DNA from: Streptomyces aureoverticillatus
Lineage (GTDB): Bacteria > Actinomycetota > Actinomycetes > Streptomycetales > Streptomycetaceae
DNA: 64,000 nucleotides
NCBI RefSeq assembly: GCF_014649395.1
Contig: NZ_BMSY01000010.1
Location: forward strand, 186,001-250,000
Direction: 5' to 3'
A model generated the notes under the pieces. The model was not told where the DNA came from, made no database searches, and saw only the letters and a program-made list of their open reading frames with translations. Positions 1 through 9,110 of this stretch are shown here, in pieces; the stretch's first letter is position 1, and the number at the start of each line of letters is the position of its first letter. A program made the translations under genes and the position numbers.

Positions 1-1
1 C

Positions 2-562
2 CGTGTTTCGGTCACCGGCTTCGGCTCGTTCGAGAAGGTCGACCGTCCGGCCCGGTACGCCCGCAACCCGCAGACCGGGGAGCGCGTTCGGGTCAAGAAG
101 ACCTCGGTGCCCCGCTTCCGCGCGGGTCAGGGCTTCAAGGACCTGGTGAGCGGCTCGAAGAAGCTCCCGAAGAACGACGTGGCGGTCAAGAAGGCGCCCA
201 AGGGCAGCCTGTCCGGCGGCGCTTCGGCGACGGTCAAGAAGGCGGCGGCGAAGAAGGCCACCGCCAAGAAGGCGACGGCGAAGAAGACCACCGCCAAGAA
301 GACCACCGCCAAGAAGGCCACCACCGCCAAGAAGGCGGCAACGGCCAAGAAGGCCACCGCCAAGAAGACGGCGAAGACGGCCACGGCCAAGAAGACCACG
401 GCCAAGAAGACCGCCAAGGCGGCCACGGCCAAGAAGACCACCGCCAAGAAGGCGGCGGCCAAGAAGGCTCCGGCCAAGAAGGCCACGGCCAAGAAGGCGC
501 CCGCCAAGAAGTCGACGGCGCGCAAGACCACCGCCAAGAAGGCCACTGCCCGCAAGAAGTAA
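2..562 (+). CDS. hupS: HU-family nucleoid protein with Lys/Ala-rich tail (HupS type), 5' partial
   Basis: The visible 186 residues are the C-terminal half of an HU fold followed by a long basic tail. The tract with [18 protein letters not shown] and [12 protein letters not shown] is the HU beta-arm and C-terminal strand/helix that wraps DNA. From about residue 60 on, the protein is nearly pure KKA(T/A) repeats (AKKATAKK type), resembling eukaryotic histone H1 tails. Streptomyces encode two HU proteins; the one with such a tail is HupS, which compacts spore nucleoids. The N-terminus lies outside the window, so the start cannot be given. The frame is fixed by codon structure from base 2. A strong hairpin follows the stop. 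The assignment to HupS rests on the tail and on the gene order. Confidence 0.93.
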   Translation, partial: RVSVTGFGSFEKVDRPARYARNPQTGERVRVKKTSVPRFRAGQGFKDLVSGSKKLPKNDVAVKKAPKGSLSGGASATVKKAAAKKATAKKATAKKTTAKKTTAKKATTAKKAATAKKATAKKTAKTATAKKTTAKKTAKAATAKKTTAKKAAAKKAPAKKATAKKAPAKKSTARKTTAKKATARKK

Positions 563-578
563 GGGCACAGGGCACTCA

Positions 579-622
579 CGCGCCGGGCCGGACTCCCCTC
601 GGGGAGTCCGGCCCGCGGCGCG
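579..622 (+). terminator. Terminator hairpin after hupS
   Basis: A 14-bp perfect stem (585-598 with 601-614, GGGCCGGACTCCCC arm) is extended by a second CGCGCC/GGCGCG arm. No T-run follows, as is usual for Streptomyces terminators. It lies 17 nt after the hupS stop and also faces the convergent small gene ending at 662. Confidence 0.75.
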
Positions 623-661
623 TCCGGGGCCCCGCCCGGGTCAGGCGCGGTTGCGCGGGCC

Positions 662-865
662 CTAGAACGTCTGCAGGGTGACCAGCGTGATGCGGCGCCC
701 CTCGCCCTCGCCGGTCGTCTCGATGCGTACGCGCTGGCCGGGCCTGAGCAGGCGGAGTCCGCCCGCGTCGAACGCCGGGGCGTCGAAGGCGACGGGGGTG
801 CCGTCGTCGAGGAGGACGCTGCCGGTGCGGGTTTCGGAGTCGTACGTGTACGCGGTGGCCTGCAT
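662..865 (-). CDS. Small OB-fold / cold-shock-like protein
   Basis: Predicted 67-residue cytosolic protein beginning MQATAYTYDSET. The segment SVLLDDGTPVAFDAPAF followed by LRLLRPGQRVRIET has the strand pattern and wording of cold-shock-domain proteins, where 'G.V..DDG...F......LRPGQRV' is typical. The RNP aromatic motifs of true Csp proteins are absent, so nucleic-acid binding is not assured. The ATG at 865 was chosen over an upstream in-frame ATG at 919 because the extra 18 residues are basic, Pro/Arg-rich and unlike the fold. It lies downstream of and on the same strand as cofC, with 78 nt between them. Function unknown; small conserved actinobacterial hypothetical is the safest label. Confidence 0.7.
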   Translation of the reverse strand: MQATAYTYDSETRTGSVLLDDGTPVAFDAPAFDAGGLRLLRPGQRVRIETTGEGEGRRITLVTLQTF

Positions 866-943
866 GGGGGAAGCGTACTCAGTCCGGGATCGGGGACCCC
901 GTGCGAACGGTGGGGTCAAGAACGGGTCCTCAGCCCGGGATCA

Positions 944-1579
944 TCAGTCCGGGATCAGCAGCCCCGCGGCGGCCGTGGCCGTGTGCGGGCCCACGCCGAG
1001 GGCCAGCGCGGCGCGCAGGTCGTCGCCGGTGTCCACGTCCTGGCGTACGGAACCGACGGCGTCGAGACGCAGTTCCGCCGCGCCGGAGTCCCGGTGGCGG
1101 GCCCGCGAGTCCGTGCCGAATTGAGGGCGCAATTCCGTGCCGGGAGCCGCGGTGAGCAGGGTCGTACCGATTTCCGCGGCATCCGGGAGAAAGGCCCGGG
1201 GAAATGGGGCGGCGGCATCGAGGACCCGGGCCAATTCATGGGACCGCAGCGCGGGCAGGTCGGCGTTGAGGGCCGCCACGGGCGCCTGCGGGCGCCCGGC
1301 GCGCACCTGGGCCGCGCCGTGCGCCAGCGCGGCGTTGAGCCCGCCCCCGGGGGCGTCCGGGACGACACGGGCGCCGAGCGCGGCCAGTTCGCGGCCCGCC
1401 CGGGCGTCGTCCGTGACGACCACCACATCCCGGACCGGCGGGCAGCCCACCGCCGCGGCCACCGTGTCCTGCGCGAAGGCCAGGGCCAGCGCGGGCCGCA
1501 GGCCGTCGCCAGCGGCGGGCGCGAGGCGGCTCTTGGCCCGCTCAAGGGGCTTGAGCGGTATCACCAGGGTCCACTGCAC
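944..1579 (-). CDS. cofC: 2-phospho-L-lactate guanylyltransferase (CofC/FbiD)
   Basis: A 211-residue nucleotidyltransferase of the CofC family, which activates a phospholactate/phosphoenolpyruvate unit with GTP for coenzyme F420 biosynthesis. The N-terminus WTLVIPLKPLERAKSRLAP is the family signature: a short beta strand, then a lysine-rich loop binding the nucleotide phosphates. DVVVVTDDAR and ALNADLPALR supply the Rossmann-like core and the metal-binding Asp. The chosen GTG at 1579 has GGACGGAG about 8 nt upstream. The open frame extends 124 codons further up, but that part is antisense to plsC and not protein-like. The gene is divergent from plsC, with 229 nt between starts. Other F420 genes (fbiA/B/C) are not in this window. 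Confidence 0.88.
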   Translation of the reverse strand: MQWTLVIPLKPLERAKSRLAPAAGDGLRPALALAFAQDTVAAAVGCPPVRDVVVVTDDARAGRELAALGARVVPDAPGGGLNAALAHGAAQVRAGRPQAPVAALNADLPALRSHELARVLDAAAPFPRAFLPDAAEIGTTLLTAAPGTELRPQFGTDSRARHRDSGAAELRLDAVGSVRQDVDTGDDLRAALALGVGPHTATAAAGLLIPD

Positions 1580-1808
1580 GCCGGGCTCCGTCCTTCGCGT
1601 GGGCCCATTGTGACCTGCGGGAAGAACGCGGCGGGGGGCCGGGGTGCGGGGGCGGGAGCCGGTGCGGCGCGCGCATCCGTGGCGCAGAGGGGTGCGCGGG
1701 GGCGTGACGGGGAGAGGGCGGACGGGTGGGCGTACGGTGTTCTCGACAGGACGGCAGCCTGGGGCGACACTTGTGCGGCCGACCAGGCTCATGGAGGAAG
1801 GTGTCCGA

Positions 1809-2633
1809 GTGTCCCGCCGCAGAATCGGCTTCTGGTACCGCCTGGCGGCGGTCATCGCTAAACCGCCGCTGTTGGTTCTGATCAAGCGGGACTGGCGGGG
1901 AATGGAGAACATTCCGGCCGACGGCGGTTTTATCACCGCCGTGAACCACAATTCGCATCTCGACCCGCTCGCGTACGCCCACTTTCAGTACAACACCGGT
2001 CGGGTTCCGCGTTTCCTCGCCAAGCACGGGCTCTTCAAGAAGGGCTTCGTCGGGGCGTTCATGCGCGGCACCGGGCAGATCCCGGTCTACCGCGAGACCA
2101 CCAATGCGCTGAGCGCCTTCCGGGCCGCCATCGAGGCCGTCGAGCGCGGCGAATGCGTGGCGTTCTACCCCGAGGGCACCCTCACCCGCGACCCGGACCT
2201 GTGGCCCATGACGGCCAAGACCGGCGTCGCGCGGGTCGCGCTGCAGACCCAGTGCCCGGTCGTGCCCGTCGCCCAGTGGGGCGCCAACCACGTGCTGCCG
2301 CCGTACGCGAAGAAGCCCCACCTCCTGCCCCGCAAGACGCACCACGTGCTCGTCGGCGAGCCGGTGGACCTGCGGCGCTTCTACGACAAGGAGATGACCC
2401 CGGACCTCCTGAAGGAGGCCACCGAGGCCATCATGGCGGCCATCACCGAGCTGCTGGAGGAACTGCGCGGCGAGCAGGCCCCGCAGAAGCGTTACGACCC
2501 GCGTGAGGCCCGGCTCGCGCAGCGCCTGAAGGCCAAGGAGACCGCCGCGCCGGCCGCCGGAGGCGCCGGCAGCGGTACCGCCGGAGGCGCCAGCAGCCGT
2601 ACGGAGCAAGGCAGTTCGGAGGAGAGCAAGTGA
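1809..2633 (+). CDS. plsC: 1-acyl-sn-glycerol-3-phosphate acyltransferase (PlsC family)
   Basis: A 274-residue membrane-associated acyltransferase that esterifies lysophosphatidic acid to phosphatidic acid. It has the HX4D catalytic box (NHNSHLDP, residues 46-53) and the substrate-binding FYPEGT box (residues 119-124), correctly spaced for the family. The last 30 residues are Ala/Gly/Ser-rich and probably disordered. GTG 1809 is preferred because GGAGGAAGG (from 1793) sits 8 nt upstream; an ATG at 1791 would overlap that ribosome site. The stop overlaps the gpsA start (GTGA), so acyltransfer and glycerol-3-phosphate supply are translationally coupled. Exact acyl specificity is inferred only. 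Confidence 0.92.
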   Translation: MSRRRIGFWYRLAAVIAKPPLLVLIKRDWRGMENIPADGGFITAVNHNSHLDPLAYAHFQYNTGRVPRFLAKHGLFKKGFVGAFMRGTGQIPVYRETTNALSAFRAAIEAVERGECVAFYPEGTLTRDPDLWPMTAKTGVARVALQTQCPVVPVAQWGANHVLPPYAKKPHLLPRKTHHVLVGEPVDLRRFYDKEMTPDLLKEATEAIMAAITELLEELRGEQAPQKRYDPREARLAQRLKAKETAAPAAGGAGSGTAGGASSRTEQGSSEESK

Positions 2634-3640
2634 CCCGATCCCTGAAGGCCGCCGTCTTCGGAACCGGCTCGTGGGGGACGGCCTTCGGCATGGTCCTGGC
2701 CGACGCCGGCTGCGACGTCACGCTGTGGGGCCGCCGCGCCGAACTCGCCGAGGCGGTCAACTCCACCCGCACCAACCCGGACTACCTGCCGGGCGTCGAA
2801 CTCCCGCGGAACCTGCGCGCGACCACCGACCCCGCCGAGGCCGCGGACGCCGCCGACTTCACCGTGCTCGCCGTGCCCTCGCAGACGCTGCGCGGCAACC
2901 TCGCCGCGTGGGCGCCGCTGCTCGCCCCCGACACGGTGCTCGTCTCGCTGATGAAGGGCGTCGAGCTCGGCTCCGCCATGCGCATGAGCGAGGTCATCGA
3001 GGACGTCACCAAGGCACCGGCCGAGCGCGTCGCCGTCGTCACGGGCCCGAACCTCGCCCGCGAGATCGCCGCCCGCCAGCCCGCCGCCGCCGTGGTCGCC
3101 TGCCGCGACGAATCGGTTGCGCAGCGCCTGCAGGCCGCCTGCCACACCCCGTACTTCCGCCCGTACACCAACACCGACGTCGTCGGCTGCGAACTGGGCG
3201 GCGCCGTCAAGAACGTCATCGGCCTGGCCGTCGGCATCGCCGACGGCATGGGGCTCGGCGACAACGCCAAGGGCTCGCTCATCACCCGCGGGCTCGCCGA
3301 GACCACCCGGCTCGGCCTCGCCATGGGCGCGGACCCGCTGACGTTCTCGGGCCTCGCGGGCCTCGGCGACCTGGTGGCCACCTGCTCCTCGCCGCTCTCG
3401 CGCAACCACACCTTCGGCACCAACCTCGGCAAGGGCATGACGCTGCAGGAGACCATCGCGGTCACCAAGCAGACCGCGGAGGGCGTCAAGTCCTGCGAGT
3501 CCGTGCTGGATCTGGCCCGCAGGCACGGCGTCGACATGCCGATCACCGAGACCGTCGTGGGCATCGTGCACGAGGGCACGCCGCCCGTCGTCGCGCTCAA
3601 GGAGCTGATGTCGCGCAGCGCCAAGCCGGAACGGCGTTGA
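2630..3640 (+). CDS. gpsA: NAD(P)H-dependent glycerol-3-phosphate dehydrogenase
   Basis: A 336-residue cytosolic enzyme reducing dihydroxyacetone phosphate to sn-glycerol-3-phosphate, the backbone for phospholipids. The N-terminal Rossmann motif GTGSWGTAF (residues 11-19) binds NAD(P)H. The catalytic lysine region is GGAVKNVIGLA, and the C-terminal domain contains the AETTRLG and GLGDLVATC stretches of the family. The length is standard. The GTG start at 2630 overlaps the plsC stop by 4 nt and is preceded by GGAGGAG (2618-2624), indicating an operon with plsC. Confidence 0.97.
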   Translation: MTRSLKAAVFGTGSWGTAFGMVLADAGCDVTLWGRRAELAEAVNSTRTNPDYLPGVELPRNLRATTDPAEAADAADFTVLAVPSQTLRGNLAAWAPLLAPDTVLVSLMKGVELGSAMRMSEVIEDVTKAPAERVAVVTGPNLAREIAARQPAAAVVACRDESVAQRLQAACHTPYFRPYTNTDVVGCELGGAVKNVIGLAVGIADGMGLGDNAKGSLITRGLAETTRLGLAMGADPLTFSGLAGLGDLVATCSSPLSRNHTFGTNLGKGMTLQETIAVTKQTAEGVKSCESVLDLARRHGVDMPITETVVGIVHEGTPPVVALKELMSRSAKPERR

Positions 3641-3693
3641 GCACCGCGGCCGCTCCGCCCGCCCGCCGCGACCGGCGGGACGCCGACGGGACA

Positions 3694-3722
3694 CTGACCC
3701 AGTGCGGGACAGCGGGTACGCT
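3694..3722 (+). promoter_or_regulatory. Promoter of ddl, probably giving a leaderless mRNA
   Basis: CTGACC (3694-3699), 17-bp spacer and TACGCT (3717-3722) match a vegetative sigma-HrdB promoter. The expected transcription start falls at about 3729-3732, at the ATG, and no Shine-Dalgarno sequence precedes that ATG. Sequence-based inference. Confidence 0.55.
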
Positions 3723-3731
3723 CAACGTGAT

Positions 3732-4913
3732 ATGAGCAGCGAGAACCTCCCCCAGAGCCCTGAGCAGAGTCCCGCGCCGGGCGCCGAGCAGTCACTCCGC
3801 AAGCCGCGTGTGGCCGTCGTGTTCGGCGGCCGCAGCTCGGAGCACGGCATCTCCGTCGTCACCGCCGGCGCCGTACTGCGTGCCATCGACCGCACCAAGT
3901 ACGACGTGCTGCCGATCGGCATCACGACGGACGGGCGCTGGGCCCTGACGGCCGACGAGCCGGACCGGATGGCCATCACCGACCGCAAGGTCCCGAGCGT
4001 CGCCGAACTCGCCGAGTCCGACGGCGGCGGCGTCGTCCTGCCCGTCGACCCCGGCAACCGCGAGGTCGTCTACAGCGAGCCCGGCGCCGTACCCAAGGCG
4101 CTCGGCGAGGTCGACGTGGTCTTCCCGATGCTGCACGGCCCGTACGGCGAGGACGGCACCCTCCAGGGGCTCCTGGAGCTGTCCGGTGTGCCCTACGTGG
4201 GCGCGGGTGTGCTCGCCTCGGCCGTCGGCCAGGACAAGGAGTACATGAAGCGGGTCTTCACCTCCTTCGGGCTGCCCGTCGGCCCGTACCTGGTGATCAG
4301 GCCGCGCGAGTGGCAGCGCGAGGAGAAGAAGGCCCGCCAGCGCGTCGCGGACTTCGCGGGCGAGCACGGCTGGCCGCTGTTCATCAAGCCCGCGCGCGCG
4401 GGCTCGTCGATCGGCATCACCAAGGTCGACTCCTTCGACGGCCTCGACGAGGCCATCGCCGAGGCCCAGCGCCACGACCCGAAGATCATCGTCGAGGCGC
4501 TGCTGCGGGGCCGCGAGATCGAGTGCGGCGTCCTGGAGTTCGAGGACGGCCCCCGCGCGAGCGTGCCCGCCGAGATCCCGCCCGTGCAGGCGCACGACTA
4601 CTACGACTTCGAGGCGAAGTACATCGACTCGACACCCGGCCTGGTGCCCGCCCCGCTGACGCCCGAGGAGACCGCCGAGGTGCAGCGGCTCGCGGTCGAG
4701 GCCTTCGAGGCGACGTCCTGCGAGGGCCTGGTGCGCGCGGACTTCTTCCTCACCGAGGACGGGAAGTTCGTCATCAACGAGATCAACACGATGCCGGGCT
4801 TCACGCCGATCTCCATGTACCCGCAGATGTGGGAGAAGAGCGGTGTGAGCTACGCGGAGCTGGTGGACCGCCTTCTCCAGGCGGCGCTCTCCCGGTCCAC
4901 GGGGTTGCGCTGA
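3732..4913 (+). CDS. ddl: D-alanine--D-alanine ligase
   Basis: A 393-residue ATP-grasp ligase making the D-Ala-D-Ala dipeptide of peptidoglycan. Visible family features are VVFGGRSSEHGIS near residue 30, HGPYGEDGTLQGLLEL, KPARAGSSIGITK, and the C-terminal metal/ATP site FVINEINTMPGFTP. The first 20 residues are Gln/Pro/Ser-rich and precede the fold. ATG 3732 is chosen because the sequence after it is conserved-looking and a promoter sits directly upstream; a GTG at 3702 would place the -10 element inside the gene. The ligase active-site loop is of the ordinary type, so vancomycin-resistance (D-Lac) activity is not suggested. Confidence 0.95.
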   Translation: MSSENLPQSPEQSPAPGAEQSLRKPRVAVVFGGRSSEHGISVVTAGAVLRAIDRTKYDVLPIGITTDGRWALTADEPDRMAITDRKVPSVAELAESDGGGVVLPVDPGNREVVYSEPGAVPKALGEVDVVFPMLHGPYGEDGTLQGLLELSGVPYVGAGVLASAVGQDKEYMKRVFTSFGLPVGPYLVIRPREWQREEKKARQRVADFAGEHGWPLFIKPARAGSSIGITKVDSFDGLDEAIAEAQRHDPKIIVEALLRGREIECGVLEFEDGPRASVPAEIPPVQAHDYYDFEAKYIDSTPGLVPAPLTPEETAEVQRLAVEAFEATSCEGLVRADFFLTEDGKFVINEINTMPGFTPISMYPQMWEKSGVSYAELVDRLLQAALSRSTGLR

Positions 4914-5004
4914 GCGCTTCGCTGGGAGTGCCGCGGTGTGTCGTCGTCCGGCTGCGGCGCCGTCGTGGCTGGTCGCGCAGTTCCCCGCGCCCCTTCGGGG
5001 GCGC
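4911..5004 (+). repeat. Dispersed Streptomyces intergenic element with GCGCCCC-TTCG-GGGGCGC hairpin
   Basis: Begins at the ddl stop (TGAGCGCTTCGCTGG) and ends with GGCTGGTCGCGCAGTTCC and a perfect 7-bp stem with TTCG loop (4987-5004). The same architecture, including the TGAGCGCTTCGCTGG start, follows smc at 30174-30256. It probably terminates ddl and the convergent lipoprotein gene. Confidence 0.7.
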
Positions 5005-5015
5005 CTCGCTGGGCG

Positions 5016-5513
5016 TTATGCGACCCCCTTGGGGATGGTCCTCTTGATGGGGGCGGCGAAGTCCGTGAGCGGGCCCAGGCCGTCACCCGTCCGTTCCTTC
5101 GGCAGGGTCACCTCTACGTAGGCCAGGCGCAGGCCCGTGGTGAAGGTGTACGAGCCGTCGTCGCGCTTCTGGAGCAGCCATGCGACGCCGTTCACCTTCA
5201 CGCCGTCCGACTTGGCCACCTCGGGGTCGAGCATCTCCGGGGGCCGCTCCACGCCGCAGCGCAGTATGATCGCCGGGTCTCCCCACCCGGCGGTCAGGTC
5301 GGACTTGGGTCCAGGGTCCGTGCGGCCCAGGCCGTCGATCTTCTCAGGGAGCTGCTTGTGCAGGTCACGGCAGAGTCCCGCCACCTTCGTGCCCGGGGAC
5401 GGAACCACGACCGACGCCTCGTCGTCCGTTGATGAGCAGGCCGCTGTCGCGATCAGGAGTGCGACAGCGGATGTGCCTGTGAGACAGCGGCGCCGGAGAC
5501 GGGGGAAGTTCAC
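5016..5513 (-). CDS. DUF3515-family lipoprotein
   Basis: A 165-residue secreted lipoprotein. The N-terminus has an Arg-rich n-region (RLRRRC), a hydrophobic stretch TSAVALLIATAA and a lipobox-like cysteine at about residue 26 (TAACSS). The mature part contains two further Cys (in GLCRDL and ILRCGVE) that could pair, and a closing VTLPKERT/DFAAPIKRTIP segment typical of DUF3515. No enzymatic motif is visible. The start is GTG at 5513. It is convergent with ddl and 20 nt upstream of the next minus-strand gene's stop. Function unknown; envelope localisation is inferred from the signal. Confidence 0.82.
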   Translation of the reverse strand: MNFPRLRRRCLTGTSAVALLIATAACSSTDDEASVVVPSPGTKVAGLCRDLHKQLPEKIDGLGRTDPGPKSDLTAGWGDPAIILRCGVERPPEMLDPEVAKSDGVKVNGVAWLLQKRDDGSYTFTTGLRLAYVEVTLPKERTGDGLGPLTDFAAPIKRTIPKGVA

Positions 5514-5533
5514 CGGGCCAGGGTAGACGGGGG

Positions 5534-5767
5534 CTACAAGTGCACGACCGGGCAGGTCAGGGTTCTGGTGATGCCGTCCACCTGCTGGACCTTGGCGACC
5601 ACCATGCGGCCGAGTTCGTCGACCGTGTCCGCCTGCGCGCGCACGATGACATCGTAGGGACCGGTCACGTCCTCGGCCTGGATCACTCCCGGGATCTTGC
5701 CGATCAGCTCGGCGACGGTCGACGCCTTGCCGACCTCGGTCTGGATCAGGATGTACGCCTGTACCAC
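5534..5767 (-). CDS. Stand-alone Lrp/AsnC ligand-binding (RAM) domain protein
   Basis: A 77-residue protein consisting only of the effector-binding alpha/beta domain of Lrp/AsnC regulators: VQAYILIQTEVGKA, then GVIQAEDVTGPYDVIV and VQQVDGITRTLTC. The helix-turn-helix domain is missing, so it cannot bind DNA by itself. Such proteins assemble into ring-shaped octamers/decamers and bind amino acids. The GTG at 5767 has GGAGG 7 nt upstream; the longer frame upstream is antisense-like. It is divergent from thiL. Whether it senses an amino acid here cannot be read from sequence. Confidence 0.88.
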   Translation of the reverse strand: MVQAYILIQTEVGKASTVAELIGKIPGVIQAEDVTGPYDVIVRAQADTVDELGRMVVAKVQQVDGITRTLTCPVVHL

Positions 5768-5994
5768 GGAACCTCCAGGGCGGCCACGAGGATCATGTGG
5801 GGAGAAGGGACGCCACGGTACCGCGTCGCCGCTCGCCACGGGGAGACCCGGGGGAGCTGTGGCGCGCACATCACGGCGTACGGGCAGAGAGACGGACAAC
5901 AGAGGTTGACGGTCACGTCGACCGTACCGACGACAGGGACGGCTCGCGACCGCAAGCGGACCGCGGCGACCGTGGCAGAAGGAGCAGCACGCGC

Positions 5995-6963
5995 ATGAAG
6001 GGCACCGTCGGCGAGTTGGGCGAGTTCGGGCTCATCAAGGAGCTCACCTCGCGGCTCACCTCCACTCCGGCCGTACGCCTCGGCCCCGGCGACGACGCCG
6101 CCGTCGTGGCCGCCCCGGACCGCAGGGTCGTGGCCAGCACCGACATCCTCCTGGAGGGCCGGCACTTCCGCCGCGACTGGTCCACGGCCTACGACGTCGG
6201 CCGCAAGGCCGCCGCCCAGAACCTCGCCGACATCGCGGCGATGGGCGCGGTGCCCACCGCCATCCTGCTCGGCCTCGTCGTGCCCGCCGAACTCCCCGCG
6301 AGCTGGCCCACCGAGCTGATGGACGGCCTGCGGGACGAGTGCCAGGTGGCGGGCGCGGCCGTCGTCGGCGGCGACGTCGTACGCGGCGACACGATCACCG
6401 TCTCGATCACCGCGCTCGGCGACCTGCGCAACCACGAGCCCGTCACGCGCGCGGGCGCCCAGCCCGGCGACGTCGTCGCCGTCACCGGCTGGCTCGGCTG
6501 GTCCGCCGCCGGGCACGCGGTGCTCTCGCGTGGCTTCCGCTCGCCGCGCGCCTTCGTGGAGGCCCACCGCAGGCCCGAGCCGCCGTACCACGCGGGCCCC
6601 GCCGCCGCCGGGCTCGGCGCGACCTCCATGACGGACGTGAGCGACGGTCTGATCGCCGACCTCGGCCACATCGCCGAGGCCAGCAAGGTGCGCATCGACA
6701 TCCGCTCCGGCGACGTGGACGTGCCCTCGCAGATGAACGACATCGGGCAGGCCGTCGGCGTCGACCCGCTGCAGTGGGTGCTCAACGGCGGCGAGGACCA
6801 CGCGATCGTGGCGACGTTCCCGGTGGACGTGAAGCTGCCCGCCCGCTGGAAGGTCATCGGCGAGGTCCTCAACCCCTCGGCGCAGCCGCAGGTCACGGTG
6901 GACGGCGCGCCGTGGGCCAACAAGGGCTGGGACCACTTCGGCGAGAGCGGGGGCGGCGAGTGA
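5995..6963 (+). CDS. thiL: Thiamine-monophosphate kinase
   Basis: A 322-residue kinase converting thiamine monophosphate to the pyrophosphate cofactor, the last step of the thiamine pathway. The N-terminal [13 protein letters not shown] and [12 protein letters not shown] (Asp cluster at residues 32-36 for Mg-ATP) are diagnostic, as are [22 protein letters not shown] and [12 protein letters not shown] 5995 is preceded by AAGGAGCAG; the frame open from 5797 upstream is low-complexity. The stop overlaps thiD by 4 nt. There is no TPP riboswitch upstream that I can recognise. Confidence 0.96.
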   Translation: MKGTVGELGEFGLIKELTSRLTSTPAVRLGPGDDAAVVAAPDRRVVASTDILLEGRHFRRDWSTAYDVGRKAAAQNLADIAAMGAVPTAILLGLVVPAELPASWPTELMDGLRDECQVAGAAVVGGDVVRGDTITVSITALGDLRNHEPVTRAGAQPGDVVAVTGWLGWSAAGHAVLSRGFRSPRAFVEAHRRPEPPYHAGPAAAGLGATSMTDVSDGLIADLGHIAEASKVRIDIRSGDVDVPSQMNDIGQAVGVDPLQWVLNGGEDHAIVATFPVDVKLPARWKVIGEVLNPSAQPQVTVDGAPWANKGWDHFGESGGGE

Positions 6964-7754
6964 CCGCGCCGCCGCGGGTGCTCACCGTCGCCGGTTCCGA
7001 CTCCGGAGGCGGTGCCGGGATCCAGGCCGACCTGAAGACGATGCTCGCCCTCGGCACGCACGGCATGAGCGTCATCACGGCCGTCACCGCGCAGAACTCC
7101 CTGGGCGTGCAGGGCGCTTGGGAGCTGCCGGTGGAGGCGGTGCGGGCGCAGTACCGCAGCGTCGTCGACGACATCGGCGTGCAGGCCGTGAAGACCGGCA
7201 TGCTGGCGTCGGCCGAACTCGTCGAGGCGGTGGCCGACTTGCTCGCCGGCACGGACGCGCCCGCGGTCGTCGACCCGGTCGGCGTCTCCAAGCACGGCGA
7301 CTCGCTGCTCGCCGCCTCCGCGCTGGACTCGGTGCGCACGAAACTCATGCCGGTCGCCACGGTCGCGACACCCAACCTCGACGAGGTCGCCCAACTCACG
7401 GGCGTCGAGGTAGCGTCGGAGGACGGCATGCGGCGCGCGGCGGCCGCCGTCCTCGCGTACGGACCGAAATGGGCCCTCATCAAGGGCGGCCATCTCCGCG
7501 GCGACGCCGTGGACCTGCTCACCGACGGCTCCGAAGAGCACTGGCTGCGCGCCCCGCGCCACGACAACCGCCATACGCACGGCACGGGTTGCACCCTCGC
7601 GAGCGCCGTCGCGGCGCAGTTGGCGAAGGGCCAGACCGTCCCTGAGGCCGTGCGGGCCGCCAAGGAGTACGTCACCGGGGCGATCGCCGCCGGGTTCGCA
7701 CTCGGCGCCGGGATCGGGCCCGTGGATCACGGCTGGCGGTTCAGGGAGGCGTAG
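6960..7754 (+). CDS. thiD: Hydroxymethylpyrimidine / phosphomethylpyrimidine kinase
   Basis: A 264-residue ribokinase-fold enzyme phosphorylating HMP and HMP-P for thiamine synthesis. [16 protein letters not shown] (residues 11-26) is the substrate and phosphate loop, [11 protein letters not shown] is the family's nucleotide-proximal strand, and [15 protein letters not shown] carries the anion hole and catalytic acid region. The usual DPVMVAKSG strand reads DPVGVSKHG, a mild divergence. GTG 6960 overlaps the thiL stop, so the two genes are coupled. The 3' end overlaps the convergent monooxygenase gene by 28 bp. Confidence 0.95.
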   Translation: MTAPPRVLTVAGSDSGGGAGIQADLKTMLALGTHGMSVITAVTAQNSLGVQGAWELPVEAVRAQYRSVVDDIGVQAVKTGMLASAELVEAVADLLAGTDAPAVVDPVGVSKHGDSLLAASALDSVRTKLMPVATVATPNLDEVAQLTGVEVASEDGMRRAAAAVLAYGPKWALIKGGHLRGDAVDLLTDGSEEHWLRAPRHDNRHTHGTGCTLASAVAAQLAKGQTVPEAVRAAKEYVTGAIAAGFALGAGIGPVDHGWRFREA

Positions 7755-9007
7755 GGCGTGTCCTCCGAGGGCTGCCGGGCGTAGTCCTTGAGCGTGAGGT
7801 TGCTCGCGGCCCTCTCCGTCAGCTTCTTGAAGAAGCCCGCCAGGAAGCGGGAGCTGAGCATGCGGTACGCCCGGTCGCGGCTGCGGATCTTCTTCTCCGT
7901 GGGCGGCGCGAGGAAGGGGCCCGCGTTGCCCGACGTCTTCTGGCAGCCCTTGGCGTAGTCGCGGATCTCCGCTTCGTACGCGGCGAAGGCCACCCGGTGA
8001 TCGCCCCGCGCGGCCGCGAGTTCGCCTGCCAGGACGTACGCGGACACCAGCGCCGTGCCCGTTCCGATGCCGCCCATCGTGGCGCCGTACCCGGCATCCC
8101 CGAGCAGGACGACACGACCCCGGGAGAGCCGGTCGACGTGGATCTGCGCGATGGCGTCGAAGTACAGGTCCTCGGCGCGCTCAAGGCCCTCCAGGGCCCG
8201 TGCGGCGTGCTTCCAGGCCATGCCCGCGAACTTCTCGGCGAGGATCTTCTTCTGCTGCTCCAGGTCGTGCCGGTCGTAGGCGAGCGGCTCGGACCTGAAG
8301 ACCAGGCCGACGCCCGCCTTCTCCGGGTCGCCGTCGTAGTTGCTGATCATGACGGTGCGGCCGGGCTCGCTGTAGATGCGGGCGGTGCGGTCGAGGCCGA
8401 GGTGGTTGGGGACGTCGAAGCCCGCCACGTAGTAGCCCAGGAACCGCAGGTGGCGCGACTCGTCGCCGAAGACCAGGCGGCGGGTGTGGGAGTGCAGCCC
8501 GTCGGCGCCCACGACGAGGTCGAAGCGGCGGGCGGGGCCGTGGTCGAAGGTCACGTCGACTCCTTCGGAGTCCTCGGTCAGCGAGGCGATGGAGTCTCCG
8601 AAGACGTACTCCACGCCGTCCCTGGTGCGCTCATGAAGGATCTTGGAGAGGTCGCCGCGGAAGATCTCCACATCGCCGCTCATCAGGAACGCGGGCAGGT
8701 CCACCCGCTCCTTGTCGTCGGCCTCGACGAGGGTCTGCCGACCCATGTGCGTCTGGCGCCGGTGGACCTCGTCCCAGATGCCCATGCGGCGCAGCACGGT
8801 GCGGTGGACGTCGCCGCGGAAGTCCACGGCGAAGCCGCCCTCGCGCAGGGCGGGCGCCTTCTCCACGACGGTGACCCGGGCGCCGTACCGGGACAGCCAC
8901 AGGGCGAGCGCGGGGCCGGCGACGCTGGCGCCGGAGATGAGGACGTTCAGGTGGGCGAGGGGGCGGGCGGGCTGCGGAGTGTGGGCGGTGTGCGCCGTGT
9001 TCGTCAT
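7727..9007 (-). CDS. FAD-dependent monooxygenase (group A aromatic hydroxylase / tetracycline-inactivating-enzyme superfamily)
   Basis: A 426-residue flavoprotein. It contains the dinucleotide-binding strand-loop [18 protein letters not shown] (residues 21-38) with the downstream acidic end VVEKAP, the NADPH/FAD motif [15 protein letters not shown], and the FAD ribityl motif [19 protein letters not shown]. These three motifs define para-hydroxybenzoate-hydroxylase-type oxygenases, which hydroxylate aromatics, tailor polyketides or inactivate drugs. The start is ATG 9007. Its upstream neighbour on the same strand is a large AfsR-type regulator. Substrate unknown. The overlap with the thiD 3' end suggests it joined this locus independently of the thi operon. 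Confidence 0.88.
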   Translation of the reverse strand: MTNTAHTAHTPQPARPLAHLNVLISGASVAGPALALWLSRYGARVTVVEKAPALREGGFAVDFRGDVHRTVLRRMGIWDEVHRRQTHMGRQTLVEADDKERVDLPAFLMSGDVEIFRGDLSKILHERTRDGVEYVFGDSIASLTEDSEGVDVTFDHGPARRFDLVVGADGLHSHTRRLVFGDESRHLRFLGYYVAGFDVPNHLGLDRTARIYSEPGRTVMISNYDGDPEKAGVGLVFRSEPLAYDRHDLEQQKKILAEKFAGMAWKHAARALEGLERAEDLYFDAIAQIHVDRLSRGRVVLLGDAGYGATMGGIGTGTALVSAYVLAGELAAARGDHRVAFAAYEAEIRDYAKGCQKTSGNAGPFLAPPTEKKIRSRDRAYRMLSSRFLAGFFKKLTERAASNLTLKDYARQPSEDTPYASLNRQP

Positions 9008-9110
9008 GCCCCGAGCTTCGGCGGGGGTGCTTACCGGCGGCGTACCGTCGGCTGACGGGGGCTTACCGGGGGCTGACCGCGGGGCCGGTCGTGACCGCCG
9101 GGCCGGTCGG

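Noticed and set aside
127-579. 150-codon minus-strand frame rich in [10 protein letters not shown] repeats opposite hupS
   Set aside because: It is the antisense of the Lys/Ala codon repeats; no start context, no family, and composition fully explained by the opposite strand.
1542-2609. 355-codon minus-strand frame opposite plsC
   Set aside because: Antisense shadow; plsC has full motifs and codon bias on the plus strand.
5880-5994. TPP riboswitch upstream of thiL
   Set aside because: No CUGAGA / thi-box-like core is present and the gap is short; thiL-thiD are kinases often not riboswitch-controlled.
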